DNA of 64,000 nt from Neocallimastix lanati (nom. inval.) (GCA_016946835.1 JACVTC010000139.1:215501-279500); one strand, 5' to 3'; positions 1 to 12,755 are shown, counted from the stretch's first letter. The notes: generated by a model not told the origin, from the letters alone. Numbers and translations: made by a program.

Positions 1-2334
1 ACGCCAGGTTTCAAAAGCGGTGATAATAGCGAGTAGTTCCTTGTCATATATTGTATAATTTAATTCAGAAGATGACAAAGACCTAGAATGAAAAGCGACA
101 GGATGAAGTTCGTTATCCTTGTCACTGATTTGAGAAAGAATGCAACCCACAGCAAAATCACTGGCATCAGTTTCAACAGTGAATTCCTTATCTGGATCGG
201 GGTAGATAAGGATTTCGTCTGTGGTAAAAGCAAGTTTTAATTTTTTGAAAGCATTCTCAGCATCATCATTCCATTTGAACTCGTTATTCTTCTTGAGGAG
301 TATTCTTAAGGGTTCCATAATTATGGCGAAATTCTTTATGAATTTCCTATAGTAGTTACAGAGTCCGAGGAAACTTTGAAGTTCATTCATGTTTTTTGGA
401 GTAGGCCATTCAAGAATTGATTTTACTTTGTTTTTATCCATAGAAAGGCCATTTATTGATACAACAAACCCTAAAAAAGTAGTTTCAGGAACGTGAAATT
501 CACATTTTTCTAGTTTTACATAGAGACCATTTTTGACTAACAAGGAAAGGACATGATGAACATGTTTAATATGTTCAGTAAGGTTTTTCGAATATATTAT
601 AATGTCATCTAAGTAGACAAAGAGAAACAAGCCAATATCATCAGAAAAAATGTCTTGGATAAAGCGTTGAAAAACCGAAGGTGCATTACGTAAACCAAAA
701 GGCATTACACGGTATTCAAAATGACCAAAAGGAGTACGAAAAGCAGTAAGGTATTCATGGCCTTTCTTGACACGAACTAAGTTATAGGCAGATCTTAAGT
801 CAAGCCGAGAGAAAATAATAGCACCTTTAAATGATTCTATCAAATCAGATATCCTAGGAATTGGATAACTGTTTCTAATGGTGATAGAATTGAGCTTTCT
901 ATAGTCAACACAAAGTCTAAAAGAAGCGTCATGTTTTTTAACAAATAGCACTGGAGCACCAGCAGGAGATTTTTTAATTATTTCTTCATTTCTGTTAGAA
1001 TCCTTCATTTTACTATCTTGAATTAAAACAGCACAGATATCCATATCGCTTAATTCGTCTTCAGAAATGGAATCAGGAATTATAGAATCAAGAAAAGTTT
1101 CTCCCTTATGTTCAGATTCAGTAATGGGTAAGAGAGAAGCAGTAATATCTGATGAATGGAAAACAAACTTATTACCCTTAGCGGAAGGACAATGACTAAA
1201 ACAGTGAGATTCCAAGAAATAGATTTTATTATTCTTATAGTCAATGTAAGGAGAATGAAGATTTAACCAATCTCTTCCAAGGATTGCTGAAATGTCCTGA
1301 AGTTGGAGATTTGCGATAAAGAATTCAAACATTTCAGTATGGTCCATAAAAGTAAGTTTAAGTCTCTTTGTAACTTGCCTTATGGCCATATTCTTCTCGT
1401 TGGGGAGTCTTACATTGACAGTGTTCGAGAGGCTTGAATAGGGAATCTTGTTTGCTGTTACGAAACTTTTGCAGAGATAACTTCTAGCAGAGCCCGAGTC
1501 AATAAGGATTCTGGTTTTAATCTTTTTGTTATTAACGGTTAACAAGAAAGTTGTAGTCATTTTATTATTATGACTTGGAGTGTAATTTGCTGATAAAATA
1601 CTTCCATTGTCTCGTCCCTTATGGTGCTTATTGCGTTTAAATTTGTTTTCGGTCATGTTAGTTTCGTTTCTTTTTCGTTTGAAAGATTTACTACTCTTTG
1701 GCTTGTAGTCATTGGTCTTTACTTTTTGCTTAAGTAAACATTTTCTATCAATATTGATAATAAAATTTGTTGCCTCAAATAAACTTTTAGGTTTGTCTAA
1801 TTTATTGAACTCTGTTTTAACATCCTCAAGAAGACCTCTTTTGATTAGGTCAATGAATACATCGTCCGGCCATCCAATACGTCCAGCTAACCTTCGAAAT
1901 TCAATAGTATATAATGCGGCTCTTCCTAAATGAAGTTGTTTTAAGTTTAGAAGTTGTTCAATAAGAACATCCTTCTGTTCTTTAGTATCCCCAAAATTGC
2001 TTATCAAAATATCTTTAAAGGTGTCATAGCTTAACGAATTTAAAGTCCCATCAGCCTTCAATGAAAGTCCCCATTTCTTTGGAGGTCCATGTAACATGCT
2101 GATAACATAAGAAATTTTTAAGTCGTCCGTGGAAAAAGAGTTGGGATGTTTTTTAAAAAACAATTCACTCTGTTCCAGGAGCTCATTAACGTTAAGTTTG
2201 TTGTTATCAGCTAAGTCCTTGGATAACACTCCGTTGGCGGAAAAGAAGGTAGGAATAAATTCTGTTAAAGCTGTTATAAGCTTTGAGGATTCAACTTCAC
2301 TTGGAATTTGGGCGTTATTACTATTGGATTCCAT
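1..2334 (-). CDS. Ty3/gypsy retrotransposon gag-pol polyprotein, 3' end beyond window edge
   Basis: One open frame runs from an ATG at 2334 to base 1 (778 codons, no stop read) and leaves the window. Order seen: a Gag-like N-terminal region; a retropepsin with ILIDSGSARSYLC (near 1480-1510); a reverse transcriptase with KKHDASFRLCVDYRKLNS, FSRLDLRSAYNLV and the catalytic FVYLDDIIIYS (near 595-620); then the start of RNase H (ETDASDFAVGCILS). Integrase would lie to the left. No CCHC zinc knuckle is evident after Gag. The gene product would copy the element's RNA into cDNA in virus-like particles. Unlike the other retroelements in the window it has no internal stop, so it may be young. The flanking LTR was not delimited. 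Confidence 0.93.
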   Translation of the reverse strand, partial: MESNSNNAQIPSEVESSKLITALTEFIPTFFSANGVLSKDLADNNKLNVNELLEQSELFFKKHPNSFSTDDLKISYVISMLHGPPKKWGLSLKADGTLNSLSYDTFKDILISNFGDTKEQKDVLIEQLLNLKQLHLGRAALYTIEFRRLAGRIGWPDDVFIDLIKRGLLEDVKTEFNKLDKPKSLFEATNFIINIDRKCLLKQKVKTNDYKPKSSKSFKRKRNETNMTENKFKRNKHHKGRDNGSILSANYTPSHNNKMTTTFLLTVNNKKIKTRILIDSGSARSYLCKSFVTANKIPYSSLSNTVNVRLPNEKNMAIRQVTKRLKLTFMDHTEMFEFFIANLQLQDISAILGRDWLNLHSPYIDYKNNKIYFLESHCFSHCPSAKGNKFVFHSSDITASLLPITESEHKGETFLDSIIPDSISEDELSDMDICAVLIQDSKMKDSNRNEEIIKKSPAGAPVLFVKKHDASFRLCVDYRKLNSITIRNSYPIPRISDLIESFKGAIIFSRLDLRSAYNLVRVKKGHEYLTAFRTPFGHFEYRVMPFGLRNAPSVFQRFIQDIFSDDIGLFLFVYLDDIIIYSKNLTEHIKHVHHVLSLLVKNGLYVKLEKCEFHVPETTFLGFVVSINGLSMDKNKVKSILEWPTPKNMNELQSFLGLCNYYRKFIKNFAIIMEPLRILLKKNNEFKWNDDAENAFKKLKLAFTTDEILIYPDPDKEFTVETDASDFAVGCILSQISDKDNELHPVAFHSRSLSSSELNYTIYDKELLAIITAFETWR

Positions 2335-2780
2335 TTTTACCTAAATTATAAATTATATTAACTATGAAATATATATATATGTTTATTATGATTATAAGGT
2401 CATAGTTAGGAAGTTTTGGCGAAAGAAAATAGTTGAATAAGAAAATACTCAAGCATTTCCAGACGATTTTCCAGAAGCACGTTAGCAGTAAACAGTAGTA
2501 TGTACTTAATGACGGGAGCAGCTTGCCTATTACTGGTGTCATGTTCCCGCGTACACCACGATTGCAACCTACCACACATCGGATAGGCCAGTCCAGAGCT
2601 GCCCAGATCGCTGCCTGTGACAGATAAACTTAATCCGGAAACTGTTACCTAGATGCTAACACACTTCTGCTTCTAAGGTCTGTACTAAGTCTTGGTTCTT
2701 CTATATTGTTTCCTTGGCCTACTTCTTCCAGTTCTATTTCCCTAAAATCATGTAAACATATGTTAGTGTATTTATGTGTT
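2335..2780. other. Less AT-rich leader next to the Ty3/gypsy ORF
   Basis: This stretch just upstream of the minus-strand gag start is clearly richer in G and C than its surroundings (for example 2500-2720). It is probably the untranslated leader and perhaps part of the 5' LTR of the gypsy element. No convincing LTR ends or primer-binding site could be fixed without the second LTR. Confidence 0.35.
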
Positions 2781-2878
2781 CTTATTATTGTTATTATTTA
2801 TTTTATTATTGCTATTTATTGTTGTTTAATTTTTTTTTTTTTTTATTATTTATCATTTATCATTTATCATTTATCATT

Positions 2879-3075
2879 TATTATTTACTATCATTATTTA
2901 TTATTATTTATTATTATTTATTATTATTTATTATTATTTATTATTTATTATTATTTATTATTATTTTATTATTATTTATTATTATTTATTATTATTTATT
3001 ATTATTTATTATTATTTATTATTATTTATTATTATTTATTATTATTTATTATTATTTATTATTATTTATTACTAT
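2879..3075. repeat. TTATTAT-type microsatellite
   Basis: About 200 bp of near-perfect TTATTATTA repeats, preceded by a short ATTTATC run. Any reading frame through it is an artefact of the repeat. Confidence 0.9.
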
Positions 3076-3689
3076 ATATCTATTCTTTTAATTTTTTATG
3101 ATTTTAATTATTTATCCAACTAATTATTACTATTTACTTATTTTTTAATATTTAATTTATGGTTTATATTAATTTATTCTTATAATTTCTATACTAAATT
3201 ATTAATTAATGATTTTTGATCTGATTTACTAATATTATCTACTTATATTTTAATATTTAATTTATTTACTATATATTAATTTATTTTTTTAATTTCTAGA
3301 TTATTCTATATAATTTATATTATTTTATTTATTATTAATCATAAAAATTTTTATTGTACTACACTAAATTATTTTGTACTACTTGATTCTAGAAATTAAT
3401 TATATTATTAAATTAATTAACTATTCTATTAAACTATACTAAGAAGAGTTATTATTGTAATAATTTAATTAAAAAATTATAATTAAATTATTAATCATTA
3501 ATATTAGCTCTAACTGCTAATATTAAAGGTTTAGAAAAGAATCATACTTACCTATGGTTCTTTCTAATTATCGAGTTTATTATAACGAATTATAATAGAC
3601 GAAACACTAAAATTGATAAGGAAAAGTTTTAATTATAAAATTTGTTTTATTAAAATAATTTGTTTTATTATTTATTAAAAATTTTAAAT

Positions 3690-4180
3690 GTTAAAACTTA
3701 TTGTTATTATTATTATATTATAATTGTTATAATAATAACTCTTGATTTCTCAAAGAGAACTCAAGAGCCTTATTTATACTTTTTTGTCAAAATAAGGTTA
3801 AAATCAAAAGGGGTTCTAATCTTAACAAATCTCTTATCTAGGAAAAGACTAGAAGAAAAACCTAGATAAGTTTTTTGATCGATATTCTATCCATATCGAT
3901 CATCGCGTTAATTAAGTAAAACCGATTACTTTTAAGAAGTAATTGGAAAAACCTTAATTAACCGATTACTTAATCTAATATAATGATCGAAAATAAAAGA
4001 ATAAAATAATGAAATTATTTCGATCATAAAATTTAAAATTTAATCTATTTAGTTCTATTTTATAGAACTTTACATAAAAAATATAAAACAATACATTAAT
4101 AATAAAATACATGATTAATATAATACAGAATACATGATAGAATACAGAATACATGATAAAATACAGAATAGTGTTTTAGT
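3690..4180 (-). repeat. LTR-like sequence, left arm of an inverted pair
   Basis: The reverse complement of this stretch closely matches 5340-5765. Shared landmarks are a TATA box (AAAAAAGTATAAATAA), a CTCTTTGAGAAATCAAGAG palindrome just after it, and ATCGATATGGATAGAATATC. A TATA box followed by a short transcribed end is typical of a retrotransposon LTR. The arms are similar but not identical. 4181-5339 between them is AT-only filler without visible coding content. Confidence 0.6.
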
Positions 4181-5339
4181 TTATGATTTAATAAGTGAGA
4201 GAAAACTAAAACTAATAAATTTAATAATTAAATGAATAATTAAATAAATTTAATATTATTTTAAATGTATAAAAATTATTTGATTAAATAAATTTTTAAT
4301 ATTAAACTAAATAAAATTTTAATATATAGTTAAATAAATTATTAATTATAATTAATTGTATAAATGAAATATGAGTTAAATAAAAGTTATATTAATTATA
4401 ACCTAACTAAGAAAATATAATTATTTTTAAATAAAATAATTATATTTTCTTAGTTGTCAAAGTTTTAAGATAATTTGGTCTTAACGATTAGGTCAAGATG
4501 CCAAATTATAGTAATTAATTAATAACTTAATTTTACTCTTATTTAAAACATATTGTTATTAGTAAATTTTATAATTAAGTTTTTTATTTAAAAAATAAAT
4601 TTTATTTAATCTTAATAATATTTTATTACATTATTATTTTATATAATTATTACTATAATTTAAATTACAATAATCCTACAAAGGATTAATCAAAGAATTT
4701 AAACATGTATTTATATAAAATAATTAATTATTAAAATATTAATTATTAATATGAATATGTAACTAATATTAATATAAGTTTGATATTGATAATATAAAGT
4801 TAGATAATAATATAAATATTTAATATAAATAAAATATAAGAATCAAATATTGCTAAATATTATATTTTATAATTAAAATATAATATGTAGAAATTAATTT
4901 AATGACAATCACGTGTTTACATTATTTAATATATATTAAATTCAATATGTTAATAATATTTAGTAATTAGTTGGCCTAGACTAATTCCTAAATATTTTAA
5001 TAATAATTATTATAATATTAATTATTAATATTGAAATTCAAATAACTGAATTATTGAAATTGAAATTGAAATTGAATTAAATGGAAATTCAATTATTATC
5101 TTAACATTAGTTAAGTTATAATTATAACTTTATTTAATTATATAATATTTATTCATTTAAATAATATTAATAATTTATTAAACTCAATATTAAATAATCA
5201 TTAATTTAATACAACAAATTTATTTAATTAATTATTATTTATACATTTATAAATAATTATAGTTTATTTAATTATATATTTAATTATTAAATTTATTAGT
5301 CTTAGTTTATTTATTTAATTAAATTGTAAACAAATATAT

Positions 5340-5765
5340 TATGTATTCTAATATGTACTTAATAATGTATTCTGTATTTTGTTTATTAATATCATTATTA
5401 TGTTATTTTCCTTATTTGTAAATTTATGATTTTATGGTCGAAATATCTTTTATTATTTTATTCTTTTATTTTCGATCAATTAAATTAGATTAGCTAATCG
5501 GTCAATTAGGGTTTTTCCCAATCACTTTTTAAAAGTAATTGGTTTTACCTAATTGATACGATGATCGATATGGATAGAATATCGATCAAAAATCTTATCT
5601 AGGTTTTTCTCTCTAATCTTTTCCTAGATAAGAGATTTGTTAAGATTAGAAAACATTTTTTAATTTAACCTTATTTTTCAAAAAAGTATAAATAAAGCTC
5701 TTGAATTCTCTTTGAGAAATCAAGAGTTATTATTATAACAATTATAATATAGTAATAACATTAAT
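5340..5765 (+). repeat. LTR-like sequence, right arm of an inverted pair
   Basis: Plus-oriented partner of 3690-4180, with the same TATA box (near 5685) and the CTCTTTGAGAAATCAAGAG palindrome (near 5710). Exact LTR ends and target duplications were not found. The flank at 5766-5962 is a slightly GC-richer piece of unknown origin. Confidence 0.55.
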
Positions 5766-5962
5766 AAATTTTTTATATTTCTATTTTAATAAAGTAAGTT
5801 TTAATAATGTAACTAAATTTCTTTATATTGGTAGTAATACCTTCTCTCCTAAACCAATTATTAATTCTAAATTTCCATATTTCTGCATCTCTACTAGATC
5901 CACCAATTCTTGGAAGTCCCAGTATCTACTCGATTGCCAGTAGAATTACTATTCTTCATTAT

Positions 5963-6582
5963 TGTAAAGATTTAATAAATCTTTAATACATTAAATAGCT
6001 TAATTTTTCGTACAATTAATTTATTTAATGTATATGAATTATTTTTTTAATATAAAATTTATTGAAATAAAATTTAATTATTTTTTTAATTGAAAATATT
6101 TTTTAATTAGTTTAGTTAATTTAGTTTAGTTTTAAATAGTTAAATATTAATTTAGGAATAATCTTAAATAGTTAATATTTATAAAAATAGTTTTTCAATA
6201 TTAAATATATAATTAAAATTATTATAAGTAATAAAATAATAAATAAAATAAAGAGTTTAAAAAATTAATTTTAGTTTTAGTAAATTAATAAATAATAAAA
6301 ATTATTAATTAAAAAATCTTTTGTTTATAAATAAATAGTTTTATATATATTATTAAATAACATCATATATTAATATTGTAATAAGAAAAAATATAAATAC
6401 ATGTAATTTTTCTTAATTAAATCGATGTATTAGTTATTAACTATTTTACAGTTAATAACATAAAAGAAGTTTATAATTAATAAAAGAATTTATTAATAAA
6501 AGAAATTACTTTAATTTTATTTGTTTAAATTGTAGTGTTTTTTTATTGTTATAATCTGTTTTTTATTGACGGATTCATTACA
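5963..6582 (+). mobile_element. Solo LTR, family A (copy 1)
   Basis: A 620-bp unit starts TGTAAAG and ends GATTCATTACA, so it has TG..CA ends with a short inverted TGTAA/TTACA. It is flanked by the 5-bp duplication ATTAT (5958-5962 and 6583-6587). A TATA box (AAAAAATATAAATACATG) lies near 6388. The same sequence recurs at 13697-14297 in reverse, about 14305-14861 (cut), and about 40030-40620. No internal retroelement region adjoins it, so it is a recombination product of a full element. Confidence 0.8.
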
Positions 6583-7011
6583 ATTATTAGCAATTAATTT
6601 TAAAAATAATAATACTTATTTATTAAATTTTTTGTATATTTTTTTTTTTTTTTTTTTTTTAAAATATTTATTTATACAATATAATGTTTAATATATATAT
6701 ATGTTTTTTAATATAATTATAAAATATTCCGAATTCTTGTTTTTTTTTAAAACAATTTATTTAAACTATACTAAAATGAATGAAATAACATATAGTGTAT
6801 AACTTTCTCTTCACCAAAGATAAAATAATTATAAATAGCCAATAAAAAAAATTAAAAATTTATATCCTAAACAGTGTATTTTAATTAATCCTGACTGAAG
6901 AGAATTTATGTAAATATATACGGATTTATAATTAATTAACAAAATTATTAAACAGCACTACTTATAAATTACTTTTTACACAGCACATCCCCGATATCTC
7001 CACCAATTTTC
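6583..7011. other. AT-rich spacer, no gene seen
   Basis: Contains a run of about 20 T near 6641-6660. Nothing coding-like was seen on either strand. Confidence 0.6.
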
Positions 7012-7431
7012 GATATGCGGGACTTTTATGTGCAATAATTTATAAGCAGTGGGTTTTAAATAATGGTAGTTTAGTAAATTTTATTAATAAAATTATAATA
7101 TTCGTACAATTAAAATAATAATTCTAATTCCTAAAAATTTACAAGAGAGTTCTCTATTTCTAATATAAATAATCTAATCTATTTATAAGAAATAGGTAAT
7201 ATATTAATTATATATTCTAATATATAGAAATATATAAATTTTATATGAATTAAAGTATTATAATTATTATAATTATAATAATACATATTGAAATAAAATA
7301 AAATAAAATAATTATTATCAAAAAGATATAAATTTAATATTTAATAATTATTATTAAATATACAAATATGTTACTACACATATTTGTTTTATATCAATAG
7401 AAAAAAAATGATATGCAGGACTTTTATGTGC
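7012..7431. repeat. Dispersed repeat (about 360 bp) bracketed by 22-bp direct repeats, copy 1
   Basis: The core (about 7034-7397) recurs at 59535-60287, where it is interrupted by an insertion. Here it is bracketed by two 22-bp direct repeats, GATATGCGGGACTTTTATGT.. at 7012-7033 and the same with one mismatch at 7410-7431. The core ends are not inverted repeats. Its class is unknown. Confidence 0.6.
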
Positions 7432-8148
7432 TACTAATTTTTAATAGTATCGTTATATTTAATTAACCTTTATTAATATATTTTAATTTATAAAACCCAA
7501 TTAACCAAGGGTCTTCTATAAATTACAATAAAGAAGAGTAGTTATTAGGAAATCTTTATAATAATTTACAAATTATTAATAATAATAAATATACATTTAA
7601 AATATAATATATCAGAGTATAATATAATATATAATAAATATATATTAAAAATAATAGATATAATATTTATTTACTATATAATTCTTAAAAATGAAAATAA
7701 GAATAATAAATTTAAATATATAAGAATATAATTATATAATAAATATGAATATAATAAATAATATCAACTATATATTTATTTAATTATAATTAAAATAACT
7801 AAAACTATTTCATTATATTATAATATATAGAAGTATTATGTATTTTTAATATAAACTTTAAAATAAATAAGAATATTTAAGTTATATATATAATAATATT
7901 CTTATTATATATATTTAGAAGAAATTAACTATTTAATTTAATATATTTAATATATTTTATATTATAATGAATAATATATATATGTAAAGAAGTGATTATT
8001 CCAATCACATTTTAAATTAAAAAATTTTTCTTGTGTAATTCAAAAATGTAAATTATTCTTTGATTTATAAAATAATAAGCAAAGTAAATAAATCATATGA
8101 ACTAAATTTTTGAATTATATTCTTTAAGCCACAAGATAAATTTTTAAT
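7432..8148. other. AT-rich spacer, no gene seen
   Basis: Only A/T-dominated sequence was seen up to the target duplication of the Mutator-like element. Confidence 0.6.
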
Positions 8149-8490
8149 GTAATAATTGGGGGTGTGTCATTTCGAAAATTTGTATTACATAAATTTGTAT
8201 TTTGTTGTAGTGCATTTCAGAAAACATGGCGTATTATAATGTAATAAATAAATAAATGAATAAATAATTTATAAATGAATAAATAAATTTTTAAATAATA
8301 ATAAAAATAATTTAGACAAACGTTTATTATGACTAAAAAAATTTTTTTTAGAAAATTAAATAAAAATATATATATATATATATATAATTACTACATATAT
8401 ATAATAATTATTATATTTTTTTATTTTATTTTAAATATTATTAATTATTATTAATACATTAACACCTTGTTTATATTATCAACAGAAAAT

Positions 8491-9710
8491 ACAGATTGAA
8501 TAAAATAAAATAAAATGAAATAAAATAAAATAAAATGAATAGTAGAAACATAAATATAAGTACAGATTGAATAAAATAAAATAAAATAAAAAGTAGAATA
8601 TTAAATAAGAAAGTACAGATTGAATAAAATAAAATAAAATAAAATAAAATAAAATAAAATAAAAAGTAGAATATTAAATAAGAAAGTACAGATTGAATAA
8701 AATAAAATAAAATAAAATAAAATAAAATAAAATAAAATAAAAAGTAGAATATTAAATAAGAAAGTACAGATTGAATAAAATAAAATAAAATAAAATAAAA
8801 TAAAATAAAATAAAATAAAATAAAATAAAATAAAAAGTAGAATATTAAATAAGAAAGTACAGATTGAATAAAATAAAATAAAATAAAATAAAATAAAATA
8901 AAATAAAATAAAATAAAATAAAATAAAATAAAATAAAATAAAATAAAATAAAATAAAATAAAATAAAATAAAATAAAATAAAATAAAATAAAATAAAATA
9001 AAATAAAATAAAATAAAAAGTAGAATATTAAATAAGAAAGTACAGATTGAATAAAATAAAATAAAATAAAATAAAATAAAATAAAATAAAATAAAAAGTA
9101 GAATATTAAATAAGAAAGTACAGATTGAATAAAATAAAATAAAATAAAATAAAATAAAATAAAATAAAATAAAATAAAATAAAATAAAATAAAATAAAAA
9201 GTAGAATATTAAATAAGAAAGTACAGATTGAATAAAATAAAATAAAATAAAATAAAATAAAATAAAATAAAATAAAATAAAATAAAATAAAATAAAATAA
9301 AATAAAATAAAATAAAATAAAATAAAATAAATAAATAAAATAAAATAAAATAAAATAAAATAAAATAAAATAAAATAAAATAAAATAAAATAAAATAAAA
9401 TAAAATAAAATAAAATAAAATAAAATAAAATAAAATAAAATAAAATAAAATAAAATAAAATAAAATAAAATAAAATAAAATAAAATAAAATAAAATAAAA
9501 TAAAATAAAATAAATAGTAGAATATAAATATAAGTACGGATTGAATAAAATAAAATAAAATAAATAGTAGAAATATAAATATAAGTACGGATTGAATAAA
9601 ATAAAATAAAATAAATAGTAGAAATATAAATATAAAGTACAGATTGAATAAAATAAAATAAAATAAAATAAAATAAAATAAAATAAAATAAAATAAAATA
9701 AAATAAAATA
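8491..9710 (+). repeat. AAAAT pentanucleotide satellite with a recurring spacer
   Basis: Long perfect runs of AAAAT are broken at intervals by a spacer of about 33 bp containing AGTAGAATATTAAATAAG and AAAGTACAGATTGAA, with a second spacer type TAGTAGAAATATAAATATAA. The same array occurs at 57391-58352 and, reversed, at 58515-59340. It is not coding; long frames through it are periodic junk. Confidence 0.95.
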
Positions 9711-10451
9711 TAATAATTATTTTATATATATAGGAATCTTATATATTTTAATTTTTTTTCATTTATTTTTCTAAAAAAAAAAAAAATTTAGTTATAATAA
9801 CGTTTGTCTTTTAATTATTATATATTATTATAGTAAAAAAAAATTTAAATGAAAAGTAAATAATTTTAATTATTTATAATTCATATTTTCATAAACGATA
9901 TATATATATATTAATTTAAATGATATAAGAATTAAAAATTAAAACAATAAGAGTTGAATAATTGATCCTATTAAAATAATTAATTATTTGCATAGTAATA
10001 TTTATAATGTTTGATCAATATGAGTCAATTATTATTAAAATATAATAATAACAATTATAATTTTAATAAAATAATAAAAATCTTTTATTGAATTTAATAT
10101 TTTTAATAACATAATTAATTTTGAAAAGTATATTGATATTAATAAAATTTATAATAATATAATATTGATATTGATATTAATAAAATTTATAATTATATAA
10201 TATTGATATTGATATTAATAAAATTTTAACTAGTATCAAATAAATCGGTTTTAGTTATAAATTACTTAATAAAAATAACTAAAAGATAATTTCTATTAAG
10301 ATTATTAAATAAACACGATAGGTAAATAAATTTGTATTTTTCTAGCATTTTTTTAAATTAAGATTATTTAATTATTATTTAAACGATTATAAATATAAAT
10401 TTAAAATAAATAAATTTTTATTTTTCTAGCATTTTTTTAAATTAAGATTAT

Positions 10452-11885
10452 TTATTTTAAATTAATAATTATATCGTTTAAATCAATTAAACATTCTTTC
10501 CATAATTTAATTAATTCATTTCTGTTGCATCCATTATAAAATAAATTTATTTCCTTACTTTTGTAATTTTCAATTAAAATTTTAATTTCATCAGTTGCAC
10601 TAAATATTTTTTGCTTTTTTTTCCAATTTCCTTTAGTTCTCCTTTGGTAATCATTATAAGATAAGTTTTCTTCTTCTTTTAATATATATATTAATTTATA
10701 AAATAAAGGTTTATTTGGAAATATATTATTTAAGTAGCTATTATAAGATTCTGATGCATTGTTTGTTAAATGCTCTATATTTTCATAATAATTCCAATTA
10801 TTAACATTATACTTAAGTAAATAATTTTTATTAAAATATTCTAAAAATTGCAGAAAATTATTATACTTTTTTTTTTGACAAATTCTTTTTATTATAATAT
10901 AAATATCAAATATATAGTTAGGGTTTATAAACGGTAAGTTCGAAATAGCTTTATAATAAATATATATACATCATTATTATTCTTCACTTCATGATAACAT
11001 AATATATTTTTTTGTTTTTCTAATGATCTTTTGTAATGCCAAACACAATATTTAATATTTATATTTGGAAAAACTTTTTTTGTGGCATTAGATATACCTT
11101 GTTCAAAATCACAATGAAAATTAATTGTAGTAATTAATGTATTACTCCTAAATTTATTTGCATTTTTTTTATTTCTTTAAATAATGTTTCATATGTAGAT
11201 TGTTTTTTATTTTTTAATATAGAAATGGAAGTAGTGTAAAACATATTAAATTCCCCAACATAAGTTTTTGTTATAAATAACTGATAACTAAATTTCGGTG
11301 CTGCATAAAATGTACCGTCCGCAAATATATTTTTATGATAATTCGAAAATAAATATGCTTGGAATGGTGATTGAAAGATTATTAGATCAGTATTTTTAAA
11401 TATCATAAAATTTTCATTTCTTTTCGTTTTATAATATTCTGATTCAATGGAAATATCATCAAAACTTTTTATGTTTAGAGGAAATTGTTTATTTATATTT
11501 CTTATTATTTGGGATCTAATTGTACTATATTCGGGACATATAAGTCCCATTTCTTGAGAAATGGCATTAAATATATGTTTAGGTTTTATATCCATAGGAA
11601 TTGAATTTTTCTTAATTTCTTCCTTAATTTTACGCTTTGCTACTGATGTAGACACATCAATTTCTCGAGATGGTTATGTAAACTTTCATATTTTAAAACC
11701 TCCTTTTTATCATTTAAAATAATTAAAGATTTACATTTATTTAAAGTCTTATATTCAGTGCATCTATAAATTTTTGATTTATCTTTCCTTTGAAATGAAA
11801 AATTAAATTTGTGTTTTTTATTAATAATAATTTGTTCATTTCCTCGATTTGTTTCACTTATTTCAATTTTTATATTGTCTTCCAT
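10452..11885 (-). pseudogene. FLYWCH/MULE-family transposase, frameshifted
   Basis: The frame 11885-11640 encodes a FLYWCH-type zinc finger (KFNFSFQRKDKSKIYRC.. ending in HNHLEK). The frame 11655-11134 continues with the MULE transposase core, including the first catalytic Asp in IFADGTFYAAPKFSYQLF. After another frameshift, sequence down to 10452 resumes with CDFEQGISNATKKVFPN, CVWHYKRSLEK and NASESYNSYLNNIFPNKP, all typical of this family. At least two frameshifts break it, so the copy should be inactive. In active members the protein cuts and rejoins the element's inverted ends. Its position inside matching terminal repeats with a 9-bp duplication supports the call. Confidence 0.85.
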
Positions 11886-12755
11886 TAATAATTAAAATTT
11901 TTCAATAAAATATTTTAATAAATATACTTTTAAATGCTTTGAAACTTTTTTTTTTTTTTTAATATTTAAAATAATAAACCTTTTTTTAATTAATTATATA
12001 ATTATTTAAATAATTATTTAATTATTAATTATTTATTATTTCTTTATTTACTATTTTATTTATTTTTATTTTTATTTTTTATTTTTTATTTTATTTTATT
12101 TTTTTTATTTTTTAATGCTTAAAAAATAAATTTTTATTTATTTTTATTTTATTTTTTAATGTTTAAAAAAGAAGTTTTCTTATTTCTTATTTTTTTTTAT
12201 TTTATTTTTTAAGCATTAAAAAATAAAACGTTTATTTATTTTTATTTTATTTTTCAATGTTTAAAAAAAAAGTTTTCTTATTTCTTATTTTTATTTTATT
12301 TTTTAAGCATTAAAATATAAAATTTTTATTTATTTTTTATTTTATTTTTCAATGTTAAATAGAAATACCTAACCTAATTATTATTTATTGAAATGTTGTA
12401 TTTCGCCAAAAGTTGAATTTCGTCCAGTTGAATTTCGCCAAATTCTTGGTGGCTTATTAATTTTTGTCATAAAATATCACCACATTTATTATTCACGCCA
12501 TATTGTGAATATATGGCTTTTTAAAAATTGTAGAAAAAGCCACAAAATTATGTTACAATTATATCTACGCCCCACGTAAGATTACGTGTTTGAAAATTTT
12601 TGAGAATTGTAATTTTATTTATTTAATTAATTAATTATTATTCATTAAATTTTTAATAAAATTAAGTGGCTTAAATTTAAAAATATTTAAGCCATACAAC
12701 AAAATACAAATTTATGTAATAAAAATTTTCGAAATGCACACTCCCTGTAATAATT

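Larger units (their letters stand above)
8158..12746 (-). mobile_element. Mutator-like DNA transposon (MULE), degenerate
   Basis: A 4.6-kb element has terminal inverted repeats of about 55 bp. The left end starts GGGGGTGTGTCATTTCG; the right end reads AGGGAGTGTGCATTTCG on the minus strand; both continue into ATTACATAAATTTGTATTTT. It is flanked by a perfect 9-bp duplication GTAATAATT (8149-8157 and 12747-12755), the length typical of Mutator-like elements. Inside are an AAAAT satellite (8491-9710) and a broken FLYWCH/MULE transposase on the minus strand (10452-11885). Subterminal copies of ATTTCGCCA lie at 12396-12450. Confidence 0.88.

Noticed and set aside
8491-9710. Regular repeat-spacer layout resembling a CRISPR array
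   Set aside because: The runs between spacers are simple AAAAT of variable length, the spacers are near-identical to each other, and the genome is eukaryotic. It is a satellite.
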